Shown here: positions 11,839-59,807 of the stretch, piece after piece
Numbering within the stretch: position 1 is the first letter of the stretch
How the letters are laid out: the number at the start of each line of letters is the position of its first letter
Source: Halichondria panicea
Lineage: Eukaryota; Porifera; Demospongiae; Suberitida; Halichondriidae
DNA: 64,000 nt
Assembly: GCF_963675165.1 (NCBI RefSeq)
Contig: NC_087385.1
Coordinates: 5,070,412-5,134,411, forward strand
Direction of reading: 5' to 3'
Made by a program: the position numbers and the translations under genes
Notes under the pieces: generated by a model
Seen by the model: only the letters and a program-made list of their open reading frames with translations
What the model was told of the DNA's origin: nothing
Databases searched by the model: none

Positions 11839-14800
11839 TTACCAAATCCATTCCCCTAGAGGACCTTTGCAGACATTGTTATGTTCCCAAGAATGGTATG
11901 CAATTACTACTCTAAGCTGACCACACGCAGCAGGGCCAGCAGCAGTGTAATGGCCTCTATTGTCAGAGCAGCTTCTCATCATACGACCACAAGAGCCAGT
12001 GTATGTTTTATTGGTGCCATCACACCTGACTTAAAAATACATTAAATTGAAAAAGAGAACTCGGTATCATGCAGAAGTGCTATTGTTAAGAAGAAACCAG
12101 AGGTGAATATTTTGTTACCCCCAGAGAATTGTCTCATTGAGGTGTTTTAGCTTGACGAAATTAAATTATGTACAGTAAGTCATTTAGTTAAGCTATAGGT
12201 GCCAAATTTCAGCTGCTAATAGACGGCCAGAAGTCAGCTATAGGTCTAGTGGACACAAGACTGATAGCCACAATTTCGTAAGCATACCTCAAAGCGCTTA
12301 CAGGTATGCTGTGGTTGAGCTAAAAAAGAATTTCTGTGCTCCTATGAATCAAGATTGTGAGACCAACGTAATTATTGCAGAAGCCACAAATTCGTCACGG
12401 CCAGGTAATCTACAGCCCAACATTCCACTAATTATATGCACTTGAGCAGGTGTTGAAGCAATTTTAGCGACCTCTCAGACATTCTGACGCCATGGAGACT
12501 AATTATAGTCAGACTGCCACAAAAGGGTGAAACAATAGTAAAAGTGGGTGAACTTTGGTGATGTTACACTTAAACCCATACGTACATGTGCATGGGTAAA
12601 GCACAAGAGTAAAGAATTAACGGCCCTCATTATCAATAATATTCTTTCCATTCTCACGCTGAGCTCCTACAAACTCATAATATGTCCCCTCACCAGCTAC
12701 CACAAATTACTAAAGCACTATGCAATTAAAGCCACATATGGTACACAGCAGACAAAATCATCCCCTAATGAACGTATACGTTACATACATGTAACAGCTC
12801 ACATCCTAATTATTCCTGGGAATAAAACTGTTACGTTGGTATTCCTAGTTCGGAACCTAGTTTCAAAATACCATGAAGTACCACAAGATGTCAAGCGTGA
12901 CACATGCTGCTTCTATGGTATCTGGAGACAGCCTAAGACGTATGTGGATAGAAATGCACATTTACTCATTTCCCACAGAATATATTCAACCACTAACTAT
13001 TTCCCCACCAAAAGTTGTATAATAGCTCCCAACACCCATTGAACCATGCAATCGTGGTCAGTAACCTTCAACAGAGAATTAGGTCATGACTACAAGAAGA
13101 CCACTAAAGAAAGCCACAAGTTCCTGACTAAGCAAAGAGATCCGGAGTGAGCTGTATCAGCTAGGGCACATGTACAGGTTTGTTTACTATACTCATTGTA
13201 TTGTTTACATACGGTGTAATACGAATTTTAGCAAACACAAAGGGATTATTAAACACTATTTAATCAGCACACAATTGAATAAGAACATGCTACCTCTTAG
13301 TGCGGCTTATTGATGACAGCTATGGAGTTTTATCCTCCTGTATGATTTGATCTGACAGTTACAGTTAATCAGAATCTATGCACACATGTACTAAGCATGC
13401 ATGCATGCAGTGTGTATTTTGTGTATATTTACTAACTATTAATTTAACCGATGCTTTGACGTCTGGAAACAATCCATCTAAAGCCTTTCATGTGAGCAGA
13501 TAATCGAATTTGAGGGAGCTAGTAATCCATTAAGAACATGAGAACGGTCGGAGACTGCGGTATAGGTGGTCCCCGTAGCTAGGCTAGTAGCACAGAATTG
13601 AGTTAGCACAAACCGCACAATTACTAGGTGGTGGTTGTACTATGTCTTCTTTTTATTAGGCAAGCTTATGTAACTTAATAGTGTCAGTATCACATTAGCC
13701 TCGGAGTCGAGGCTAGTATCACATGCAATGTTACCGATGAAGCATAAATTCAATGTAGCTACGTACATGTCTATGTATAGAATTGATGTCTTATCGAATT
13801 AAATGCATTCTAGGAGGCAGCTGTGCTTGGGGTTGTGTTATAAGTGGGTGGCATGTACCGACATGCCGATAGAATGCTATCGACAGACAAAATTGGTTTG
13901 TAATTTACAGACACCCAATCCAATTAATGGTCAGCTCACAAATGCACACACTAAGTACCTAGCTGTCACGAAACCACAAGCTTAACACAACCAAGGATAC
14001 AGTCGCAGAGCTAGGGGGAGGAAGGAATGACTACTTGATGTGTGGTAATAATTGAGGCTACGCTACACAATAGAGCCAACACACAGAAACCACTTTGCCG
14101 CATATTGAAGCCCCAAATGACTAGTCTTTCCCCACAAGTAGATACCTATGAACTAAATTAACAACATGGCTTCTCAATTCCGTTTCCCAAAGTATCCGTA
14201 CAAATATTACGCAACTAGTGAGTTAGTTGTTCACTACTCCAACAATACTTGTTTCTTGTAAATACAATATTGAGGCAAAGTACCTCACATTCCACCTCCA
14301 CCTCAGGCCAAAATTAGCGACCTCTAAGATGAGTACAAGCCCTTTAACACGGATAATTCAATGACCACAAACAATTCAAAGGTTAATGGTACAGATCCTT
14401 GAAGCCATCAATGGAACAATCACGTACACATTGCAAGATCATCTTACTTACCTTGACAGTTTTTTTCTCTGGTATTGATACACTGTGGTAGATGTGTGAA
14501 ATCCACTTCTTTGATATTTTGGTTCGATCCATATCGCCACGTACAACCTAATGACTCACACACACAAGTGAGCTGGGCAGGGAATGTAAATACAATTTTT
14601 GTTGTCGCATCGTTTTTAATCTCAAAGCCAGAGTTGCAGTCAATGGTGATAATTGAGCTGTTTGTGACATTTCTATTTGTGTAGACAACGCTTCCATTTG
14701 AGGGTGCCGACATAGGCTTACAAGCTGTGGAGGGAGATAAATAAATGATTAGCAAATTAAAAAACGACCACAAAAAAGCAGAAATTTTGTTATAGACGTG

Positions 14801-15274
14801 GTCATGGTGTCTTAGCAGTATGTTGCTAACTTAATTAGCCAGCCAACTAGCTCAACGAATCATGTCAAGTTAAAACACGTCAAATTGCCCGCAGAGATCT
14901 GATCTAATAGTCCATTGAAGCCTAAATACAAGTATCAAGTGTCACGGAAGCCTAAGGAGAGGAGCAAACATTTGTTGTTGTGTGGACGTCATCTTTTAAT
15001 GTGGCTGTGAGCAAAGAGCTCTAGTCTACATAGCAGACCCATAATGAAGTGTGTGGTGTGCAGATCAAGAGAGTGTTGCCATGTAGACAACATTCCCATG
15101 GCAGCAGTAAACAATGAAAATGATCAAAGCAAACAAAATTACAGATCTGGCATGAGTCACTTACACATTGTAATTACAATCAATTTCTCACTTGCGAGTA
15201 ATACATGTACATGTATACACTTTAGTGCTAATTGTACACACAAACACTGCATCTAATACCGCTTCTACTCGCTC

Positions 15275-15305
<31 letters not shown>

Positions 15306-18300
15306 GACAGGCATTAACACTGGAGGGACTTCAAGCACTTATTCAAGTACAAACTGTCGTAATAGTTATATAATATAGCTTCTTGTTGTTAAGTGATTGT
15401 CTATGGATTCTATTATAACCGTGGTAACATACGAAGTAGTATGGATTCTTTAAAGCAATGCTAATGTGTCTCAAATTATTCCTTCAAATCCTCAGTTACG
15501 GTCTTTGAAGTAACCGTACAAAAATAGTGACGGGTAAATTAATCATTCGTATGCATTCACAAGCTGGCCACAAACTGAAGTCTGCTCTTACGTACGTACT
15601 GATGCAATATTTACACAAGTCAGACGAGTTTATTAGAAAGTATTACTCAAGGATTCATAGTTTCAAGCAGACTCAATCTGAGCCTAACACCAATGGTAGG
15701 GGGAGAGGAAGTGAAAATGAAATAGGTAATACACTATGGACTACTCTATATAACAGTCCTAATCCCTCGATGTCACAACACCACCCCAGAGTACAGGCTC
15801 ACACAACAGTCTGCACGATAAGCATATACGTAGGCTATGTAGGTGCACCCACAGTGACATGGTGGAGGCCTTTATCACAGAATACCAGTTTTTTAACATT
15901 CTCTTCATGTCTGTGCTCAAAATGGTAGTTAGACTCACAATTGTATTTGTTACTTCAGTCAGAATTACATCTACTGGCCCGTTTATAGAGACGAAGCAAT
16001 AGCTTGGCTATTGAAGGCCTACAGCTGCCACAGTAAACTGGGTATGGGTGCGCCATCTGTTCGAGCTAATTTGTGGTTCTCCAGTTCCGTACTTACAACA
16101 TGATGACATACTGCAGCTATTTAACAGTGGGTCTCACACAACTTAAACTGACAAGTGCTCTACAAGGAACACTAATTAAAGAAGCTGGATTGTAATTCAT
16201 AGGCAAGTTTTGACTATCAAAGATACATGTAAGTGTGAGACAACGAACGTGTGTATATTTAATGTCATCACAACTCACCATTTTGTGTGCACGTTAGATG
16301 GCTCTCTGATAATTTAATATTTTTCCCAAGGCAATTCCATTGACGTAGAAAGCATATGTTGTCATAGAAATGTCCGTCAGTGCCGCAAACTGTCTGCTTT
16401 CTTCTCTCAGTGCAATTTTTAAAGCAAACTGGTTTTGGCTTGGTAGTTGAGTCTAGGGAGTGAGATATTAGAGGTTAGGACTATACTGCCTTAAAAGCAC
16501 TGCTTTGATAATCACAACACAACTAACAGTTACTGCACTGACTTAGCTGTCATACATCTCTTATTGCTATTGAGTAATTTCAAACTTTGGAAACATGTGA
16601 CTAATGACTAAACTATGACCTTATTACAGCCTTACAAAGTTCGTACCACCGACAACTATTCCTGGTTACTTCCTGGACTAGCCAGCAAGAATTTACTGTT
16701 TCACAGCTGCGTGAAATTAGAAAATTAGCAAGCTTTAAGGCTTTAATCCCCTAAATACCCCATACACAAAACCTGAATGCTGAAGTCCTGAAAGTTAAAC
16801 AAGATTAATATGACAGCAGCCACGCAATTATAAATTATTTATTTAATATAGCAAAGAAGGGACGGTAGATTGACTTACTAATGCACACATGTACTCCAAC
16901 CAACTCCGTGCAGTCAAGCCCCTCCTCGCAGTCCCCATGCACACCTCCACAGCTCTCATATTCCACTCTCGGTACTATGTGAAAAATGACAAAAGTAACA
17001 AAAATCGAAGCTGATGACACTCCACCATGCAATTGCCACTTTTGGCACAACAATCATTTTCAGTTTTCAATGCAGCTGCATGACTGTATAAGTACACAAT
17101 TATTATGATGGGATGGGGACATATAATTGGGACATTAAAGGTAACCACACATTGTCAACATGTTAGGTGGTTGAACCATATATGTTTGGCAGGTTACATC
17201 ACCCAGCAATCAATTCCTTGTTGTATGCATCAATTTGCAAGCATGCTAGAGTTAACTGTATAGATATTCTTTTTTGTAAATTGTGGAACTCTCTACCTAG
17301 CACTGTTGTATTATGTAGTAGTTTTCTCAATAGTTTTAAAGTAGCGCTCCAATCTCACCTTATGCCTTATTGACCTCTCATTTCTAGCAGTATTTTTATT
17401 TTGTGTTTTTATTTGTGTTATGGGAAGCACCCTTGAGAGGCCTAGCAGCCTATTGTGCTACCCTTTCCTTTGCTGGATAAATATCATTCAATTCATCAAT
17501 CAATCAATCACTCATGATCAGCAATCAATTCCTTGTTGTATGCTAGTCATGCAGTGAGAATCATACTGCAATAATTATGTTTAATAATACGTAACATCCA
17601 ATGATCTTAACACTACTGCATACATTATACATGACGTACAAGACAAAATATGATTATGGGTGCTGATTAGCTTAAGCACATTTTTAATGGCTTTCTATCA
17701 ACTTGTTTACAAAGCTTTGGGAGATTGGATAAGGTATTCTCTAACAAGCATGATATCATGTATTTAATAACAACAAATCATTCAGTGTTTGAATTGCATA
17801 CACGTTACTGCTTGGTAGCTACTATAATATACATGTATGTATACAAGTTCATGTATAAGTTCATATTGCATGCACGTTACTGCTTGGTAGCCACGTACTA
17901 TATATATGTACATGTATAAGTTCATATACGAATTGCATGCACATTACTGCTTGGTAGCCAGTTCGTGTAAGTTCATATATGAATTGCATGACTATAATAA
18001 TTATACATGTTCATATAAATTCATATGCACATTATACTGCTTGGTATAACCATGCATGCACTACATGTACATGTTCATGTAAGTTCATATACGAATTGCA
18101 TGCTTGGTAGCCAGTTTTCATGAAGTATAAGGGAATGTCTTATAGTTAGCGAAGAGCATAGCAAAAATTACCACTATTACACTCACCAGCTTTTGAACAT
18201 ATTCCAGTGACATTTCCTCCGTCGGAATATATTTTGCGGTCTGCACTGCAACGCAATCCATGCATACATTCTCCGTTTATTCCATATGTTCCTCCACATT

Positions 18301-18583
18301 CCTCTCCCAGGCCTTTAGCACAGGTCTGGCAATGTCGACAAGGCTCATCTACCATCCCATGCGGACACAAGCACTTCATTTCTTCTTCCGTTTTACAATT
18401 CGAATCAGCATAGTTTAGGGGACAACAAAAATTTCCATCCACAATAGAATACTTGCTGTTGAGGACTGGCACAGGTTGGTCTCCTTCTCTGTAGTCACAG
18501 GCTGCTACTGGTACACACAGAGCATTGGAAAGACATAAAGAAAGTACTAGTACCACTCTGGCGTACATGGTGCAAGGTTTCAT
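11839..18583 (-). CDS. Secreted IGFBP-N / Kazal / sushi domain protein (5 exons, complete)
   Basis: Exons (minus): 18583-18187, 16974-16879, 16452-16279, 14724-14452, 12029-11839. All borders are GT-AG and every intron is phase 1. The CDS is 1,131 nt, 376 residues. Exon 1 encodes a signal peptide (MKPCTMYARVVLVLSLCLS), a cysteine-rich stretch and an IGFBP-N-like module (GLGEECGGTYGINGECMHGL). Exon 2 adds a related short module, ESCGGVHGDCEEGLDC. Exon 3 is a Kazal-type module (VCGTDGHFYDNICFLRQWNC). Exon 4 is a sushi/CCP-like module (ACKPMSAPSNGSVVY to PQC). Exon 5 encodes a 63-residue cysteine-containing C terminus ending GEWIW. One module per phase-1 exon is typical of exon-shuffled extracellular proteins. 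The order resembles IGFBP7/HTRA1-type N termini with a sushi added, so a matrix or growth-factor-binding role is plausible but unproven. Confidence 0.8.
12030..14451. other. Intron 4 of the Kazal/sushi gene; nothing else recognised
   Basis: 2.4 kb of AT-rich sequence with no convincing exon on either strand. A 164-codon frame at 12548-13042 shows no family pattern, signal peptide or bias and is probably chance. Short palindromes such as GCATGCATGCATGC (13397 on) are common throughout this genome. Confidence 0.5.
14725..16278. other. Intron 3 of the Kazal/sushi gene
   Basis: No exon is recognised. It contains an (AC)n run at about 15278-15304 and otherwise ordinary AT-rich sequence. The 133-codon frame at 15527 has no recognisable features. 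Confidence 0.5.
17167..17515 (+). mobile_element. 3' end of a non-LTR (LINE) retrotransposon
   Basis: The plus-strand frame contains LWNSLPSTVV and SFLNSFKVALQSHL followed by a stop. This is the characteristic C-terminal tail (W-N-x-LP ... SL-x-x-FK-x-x-L) after LINE reverse transcriptases. It is followed by about 100 bp of 3' UTR with CTATTGTGCTACCC and a tail of TCAATCAATCAATCA repeats (about 17493-17510), the tail type used by several LINE clades. Only the 3' end is present, so the copy is 5'-truncated and inert. It lies in intron 1 of the Kazal/sushi gene. Confidence 0.7.
17780..18115. repeat. Tandem repeat with ACTGCTTGGTAGC core
   Basis: At least five diverged units of roughly 60-75 bp contain CATGCAC(G/A)TTACTGCTTGGTAGC followed by GTATAAGTTCATAT(A/T)(C/T)GAATTGCATG. 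Spacing varies. It lies in intron 1 of the Kazal/sushi gene, just downstream of the LINE fragment. Confidence 0.75.
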
Positions 18584-19230
18584 TGCTTAGACTAGCAGTT
18601 ACTGTATAGTGGTGCTTGTGGGCCATGGTAACTGTTTTATAAAGGCTGTGTGTTGCAGGGCTTCAGTGTGAGAGTGAAGCTTGTGGTTGGGGTCTGCATA
18701 TCTGTGCCTCACTGTAAATGTTAAGTTACTGCGCATGCGCAGTTTGTATTAGGCTCAGGCTCAGGCTCAGAGGAGTGGCTATTAATTAATTAATAGTCAA
18801 TGTGTTTTTCTGAACAACACAACCATGCACATGATGCAGAAGCACTTACCCAGCCAGCAGCCTGAGGATCGGATAGAGGCTTTCTACACAGGAGAGGAAA
18901 TTGCTGGATAGTCAGCACGATGGTTGCATGGCCCCCATGTAAACGTACGTAAGTGTTGTGTGTGGTGGTCCATGTGGCATATTCTGCGCATGTCAAATAG
19001 GCTTGAGCCCCACCCCTCTCTGTAACACAGGATTGCAGCTAATATTCGCCCATTTTGTGGAGTAGTTATTGTGTTGAAGTAGCTGCTAGCCAGTAAAGGA
19101 CTAAGTGCTTAGAGTTTGATTCTGGCAGACTAGTATTATACCTTTGTGCTCCTTTGCTAGAAGCCCAATAGTGCAGTCTTCCAACTGGTTTTTTTTACAG
19201 AAGGGGGTGTGTCTGACTGCCTGTAAAAGA
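18584..19230. promoter_or_regulatory. Divergent promoter region, Kazal/sushi gene and beta-heavy spectrin
   Basis: About 650 bp separate the start codons of the two head-to-head genes. It contains a perfect NRF-1-like palindrome at 18729-18742 and a four-fold AGGCTC repeat just after it. A pyrimidine-rich tract ending in TTTTTTTTACAG at 19200 looks like a 3' splice site, so the first spectrin coding exon probably begins at 19201 after a non-coding exon upstream. Confidence 0.5.
18729..18742. promoter_or_regulatory. NRF-1-like palindrome
   Basis: CTGCGCATGCGCAG is a perfect 14-bp palindrome that contains the NRF-1 consensus (YGCGCAYGCGCR). It lies between two divergent genes, 146 bp from one start codon and 489 bp from the other. 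The motif is typical of promoters across animals; its use here is inferred. Confidence 0.5.
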
Positions 19231-55779
<36,549 letters not shown>

Positions 55780-56027
55780 TGCATGGACTTGGCAAACTAT
55801 ACATAATTATAGCATACTGAAAACATGATAATTATATCAGTAGCGATAGTAGATTTAATTGCTGTATACCATGCAATGACTTATGATTTTTGTCATTGCA
55901 ATAGATATTCATAGATCTTCTAGCCTATGTCAAGAGAGTTCATTAATAGGAAGTCTTGTCTATGCATATATATAATGTACATGCATGTATACATTAATTA
56001 ATTATTAATAATTAATTGAAGGGGTTC

Positions 56028-56033
56028 AATAAA
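56028..56033 (+). promoter_or_regulatory. Candidate polyadenylation signal of beta-heavy spectrin
   Basis: AATAAA lies 250 bp after the stop codon and is the first canonical hexamer downstream on the plus strand that I noticed. Confidence 0.45.
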
Positions 56034-56385
56034 TTTAGTTTAATTTATTAAGTTGAGACTGATAAAGTTTCAGTGTGTAGATCTACTCTTTGCCTGACTT
56101 CAACTTAGCTAACCCTGTCAAACAATCATACCATAATTATAGATATATAATATATAGAAGATCAAAGGAAAGAGACTGTGCAGCTAGACAGTCAGTTTGT
56201 TTTGTGAAGGATGATCTGGAGTAATAGTGCCCCAGAGGGTATAGATCTAGTTGGTGAAGAACAGGGTGACCAGTCACACTCGTGTTGATGTCTAGGGAGA
56301 TCGAGGGTATGTGGAGCTGTGTGAGTCACTGCTCTATAGCTAGTCCGTTGTGATCATTGTGTGTGTATAGATGGAACTGTGTTGG

Positions 56386-56790
56386 GAGCTACCATCTGTT
56401 GTGACAGCGTTTCAAAAGCAAGCTGGGATCATTTTGGCTCATCTAACATCACTGCAAGGTACCTAACAGGCTTGGTATCAGCATTTTGTTAATTAAGCAA
56501 TCGCCTATGGTCTCCTAAAAGTGTTCGATTATAATTATATATAGGTGTACTTTAGAGGGTTTGAATGCAAAGCTCTTTCAATTGTGAACTGCGAGTTTTC
56601 ACATAGACCACAAACGAAAGAGTGAGCATGCGCATGTAATTAATTTGCAATAGTTAGAAACGCAACCAGACTAGCCTTGTACTGTTGTACAGTGTCATTC
56701 GCAAATGATTAATTACGCATTCGAAGCCCAATCTACATACAGTATATAGTTTGTATGGATTTTATTGTGGACCTGGAGCATTAACTATAC
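56386..56790 (+). pseudogene. Decayed duplicate of spectrin exon 35 (3' part) plus its intron start
   Basis: GGGAGCTACCATCTGTTGTGACAGCGTTTCAAAAGCAAGCT parallels exon 35 from 35692, and CTCATCTAACATCACTGCAAG parallels its end at 35763. Similarity then continues into the intron (CTTTCAATTGTGAACTGCGA GTTTTCACAT at 35935 and at 56576; TTTGTATGG and GACCTGGAGCA near 36093-36127 and 56751-56780). About 20 bp around CTGAGAGTCTGGTCTCAGGG is missing from the copy. It is non-functional and lies 0.6 kb past the spectrin stop. Confidence 0.85.
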
Positions 56791-57444
56791 TCTGTAAGGT
56801 TTTACTGTAATGCAGTTACTATTATTAGTTGGTATAGGCTCAGCACAAGACAGCACATTTGTATTGGGCTCTAAATCCTAAATCACTTGTCACATAATTA
56901 TACCTCAAATGTTGTAGAAAACAGTTTGCGCTCAGCGCCATTGATATGGCAATGAGTATCTGGTTTGCTCTTTTGGAACGCTATGATATTCGAAGCACCT
57001 TTGATGAAACGTTTATATGGATCTGGCTTAGGTACAGTAGTACATCTTCGAAGCAAGCTGAGCCTATTTCTCCAGACGAAAAAGTGATGCTATGGTCAAG
57101 TCAGCAATTCGGTACACATGAAACAAGTTGAAACAATAACATTCAACTTTCTAATACTTTTCAGCTTTGCTTGTGTACGTATTCAATCTGCTTGTATTAT
57201 GATTGTTTGATAAAAGCGTGCATTAACAAACCAACTTAAAGCACACTTAAGTGTGGATTAAGTTATTTAATCCATGGTCACCTGACTACTTTCAGATAAG
57301 CTGATTGGCTGGAGATCATGTGATCAGCACTAATTATATGAAAACAGAAAATTGTAATACTGAAAATTGTAATACTGAGAATACTGACAAGTGAAATAAC
57401 GATCAGTACCATATAGAAGTTCCCGGCCAAAGACTAATTGTCTT

Positions 57445-57648
57445 TTACATAGAGTATCGGAACAATCTTGACGACGGGACGAGTGTATATTCTCTTCCAG
57501 AACTTGCCCGAATAGTTACTACTCGAACTATACCGTCCTTTCCGGGATGTGTCTTAATGATTCTTGCAAGGGGCCAGTGAGTAGGGGTGGTATTGCCTTC
57601 TCGAGCAATTACAACATCTCCCACAGAGATTTTAGTTGAGGATGACAA
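57445..57648 (-). pseudogene. BEL/Pao DUF5641-like C-terminal domain
   Basis: KISVGDVVIAREGNTTPTHW PLARI ... VRVVTIRASSGREYTLV is the usual terminal chromo/SH3-like domain of Pao polyproteins. It lies in a frame different from the integrase core just upstream. Confidence 0.75.
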
Positions 57649-57655
57649 CCATTTG

Positions 57656-58655
57656 TTACTCGTTGCATGGCTGATAAATATACCATCGGTCCCAAAGGTG
57701 CTTCACGAGTAATTGGCAAAGGTGCCAACGTTTCAGCAGTGTAAGATTTTGATACTTAAATTCGGGATTGGCCAAGGCCACCAAGGGTCGGCCAATTAAA
57801 AAATGACCAGGCGTCAATAGTTGAATACCATCATCATCATCACATGGAAGACGAGTTAGGGGTCTGCTGTTGAGACATGCTTCTATTTGGGTTAGCACAG
57901 TGGTCATTTCCTCAAAGGTGAGTTTAACTGCACCAACAATGCGCGACAAATGCTTCTTGAGACTCTTGACGGCTGCTTCCCACAGTCCACCAAAGTGTGG
58001 TGCTCTCTCTGGAATAAATTCCCATTTGATTTTTTGGGTAGTACAAAAATCCGACACGAGCTCTGAAGTCTTGGTTTGGCTTAAAAAGTCGTATAATTCC
58101 TTGATCTGTCGAGCGACTCCCACAAAATTCGTACCATGATCACTCCACATAAGGGTTGGTTTCCCTCTACGAGCTATGAAGCGTCTTAGACAGGCAATAA
58201 ATGATTCAGATGTCAGATCCGATACGAGTTCGATATGTACGGCTTTAACGGGGAGAGACACGATGTATGCCTTGATACATAGCCGTGTTTTATGTATATT
58301 GGCCCAGCGTAGTCTAGTCCAACTCTATCAAACACGGAGTCAGGAGTGACTGGGCAACTGACCCATCAATGGGGATTCAGTTCTCAGACATGTACGTCGA
58401 CAAATGACACAGCTACGAGTGATCGATCTGATAGACTTCTTACCACCAATAAAATGATATTGGCTACTAAGTGATGCAGCAACTAGCAAAGGACCAGTAT
58501 GTAGTAGACGTATGTGCTCTCTGCAGTTTGCTGATCGGATGACTTCCGTGAAGGATCACCGGATGCCGTGTGTCATAAGATGACGGTGCATTTTCTTGAC
58601 GACCGCCCACACGTAAGAGCTGTTCATCGTCGATCAATGGACGAAGAGATATCAA
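57656..58655 (-). pseudogene. BEL/Pao integrase (zinc-binding and catalytic core)
   Basis: 58655-58467 holds the H2C2-type lead region (LLRVGGRQENA, HPVILHGSHPISKL). After a broken stretch, 58261-57656 encodes the core: AVHIELVSDLTSESFIACLR, MWSDHGTNFVG (second catalytic Asp) and FIPERAPHFGGLWEAAVKSL (catalytic Glu), then CLNSRPLTRL. Frames are interrupted between the two parts. Confidence 0.8.
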
Positions 58656-58757
58656 ATGACTAGATTAGAAGATGAGCTTTCTTCAATCTCCGAGCTGAAT
58701 GAATCAGTTGTTCCAATTCAATCACGCTGAGGGGGCCAATTCTTGGTGCCAGTTTTT

Positions 58758-59807
58758 TCACTTTGGCTTGGAAATTGTGTTCACAAATCTTTTCACCCAA
58801 GCGGTGACTCTTGTTAGCCTTGTGAAACTCGAGAATTGGTCACGGGGTATGATCGGATCAGAGATATGAGAGCAAATTTCTTCAACTTCCTCTGAGGGTT
58901 GATTACCTGGTAGCATGTAGTTGAGGGGCCATTGCTGGATGCCATCTTCCCACCACAGCTTGTGCGAGAGCAATTCTAAAGGTAGGATACCGCGAGAGGC
59001 TGGGTTCTCAATTCCCTCAACATGATTCCAACGGTTAGAAGGGATAAGTTCCACAATGCTCGACGCTACGTAAGTTTTAAATCGGCGAGGATTTCCTGAC
59101 ATCCAATTCAAAACTATTGTACTGTCTGTCTCCAGGCAAAAATGTCCTCTAGAGAGACAATGATGGAGAAGTTGTGCAAGTAGTCTTGCTCCACAGAGTT
59201 CCAGTCGAGGAATCGTCAGCCTTTTGATAGGGGCAACTTTGGTTTTCGCTATCACAAAGGATGTGTGTATGTGTCCATTGGTGTCCACCAAACGGAGATA
59301 AACAACACCTGCATATGCCTTTTCTGAAGCATCAGAGAATCCATGTAGTTGCTTGAACGCAATCTTGAATTCCTTTGGACGCGGTATGAGATAATCCTGA
59401 TCTCCATTGCATCCAATCGTCTCGTAACTTTTCGGGTACATGTTCGTCCCAGTGGAGACCTTCTACGTTGTAACAGAATCTTTGCCTTGATAGTGACGGG
59501 AGCTATCCATCCTAACACATCGAATATCTTGGCAATGTCAGAGGTTAAGATTCGCTTCGTAAGACCTGTTTGATGCGATAGTTTTGCGACTATCAATCAA
59601 AATTGATCTAGATGTGCATTCCACTCTATTCCTAGAGTTTTTGTGTACTCGTCCTCCCTTTCAGTGAAAGTGTGCAGGGGTTGCTGGGCGAGTAGTTCAG
59701 GTGCAATGTCTTTCAAGACAATAGTTTCGCTCGAGTTCCATTTTCGAAGCAGGAATCCACCTTTGTCAAATAGCTTCTGCAGCTGTTGTTGTAACTGTGT
59801 GGCCATT
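58758..59807 (-). pseudogene. BEL/Pao RT C-terminal part and RNase H
   Basis: After the LINE the element resumes with ATQLQQQLQKLFDKGGFLLRKWNS (minus, from 59803), then a stop, then KRILTSDIAKIFDVLGWIAP and the RNase H-like FSDASEKAYAGVVYLR, KRLTIPRLELCGARLL, LETDSTIVLNWM. This is the Peptidase_A17/RNase H region in two frames. Confidence 0.78.

Noticed and set aside
12548-13042. 164-codon plus-strand frame
   Set aside because: Lies in an intron of the Kazal/sushi gene, has no recognisable domain or coding bias, and shows repeated AT-rich intron-like composition.
56946-57131. 61-codon frame downstream of spectrin
   Set aside because: Slightly coding-like composition but no family recognised and no splice partners found; could be a transposon remnant.
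57060-57430. Exact limits of a 3' LTR
   Set aside because: The matching 5' LTR is outside the window, so the borders cannot be set; the repeated GAAAATTGTAATACT near 57348 is only a short local duplication.
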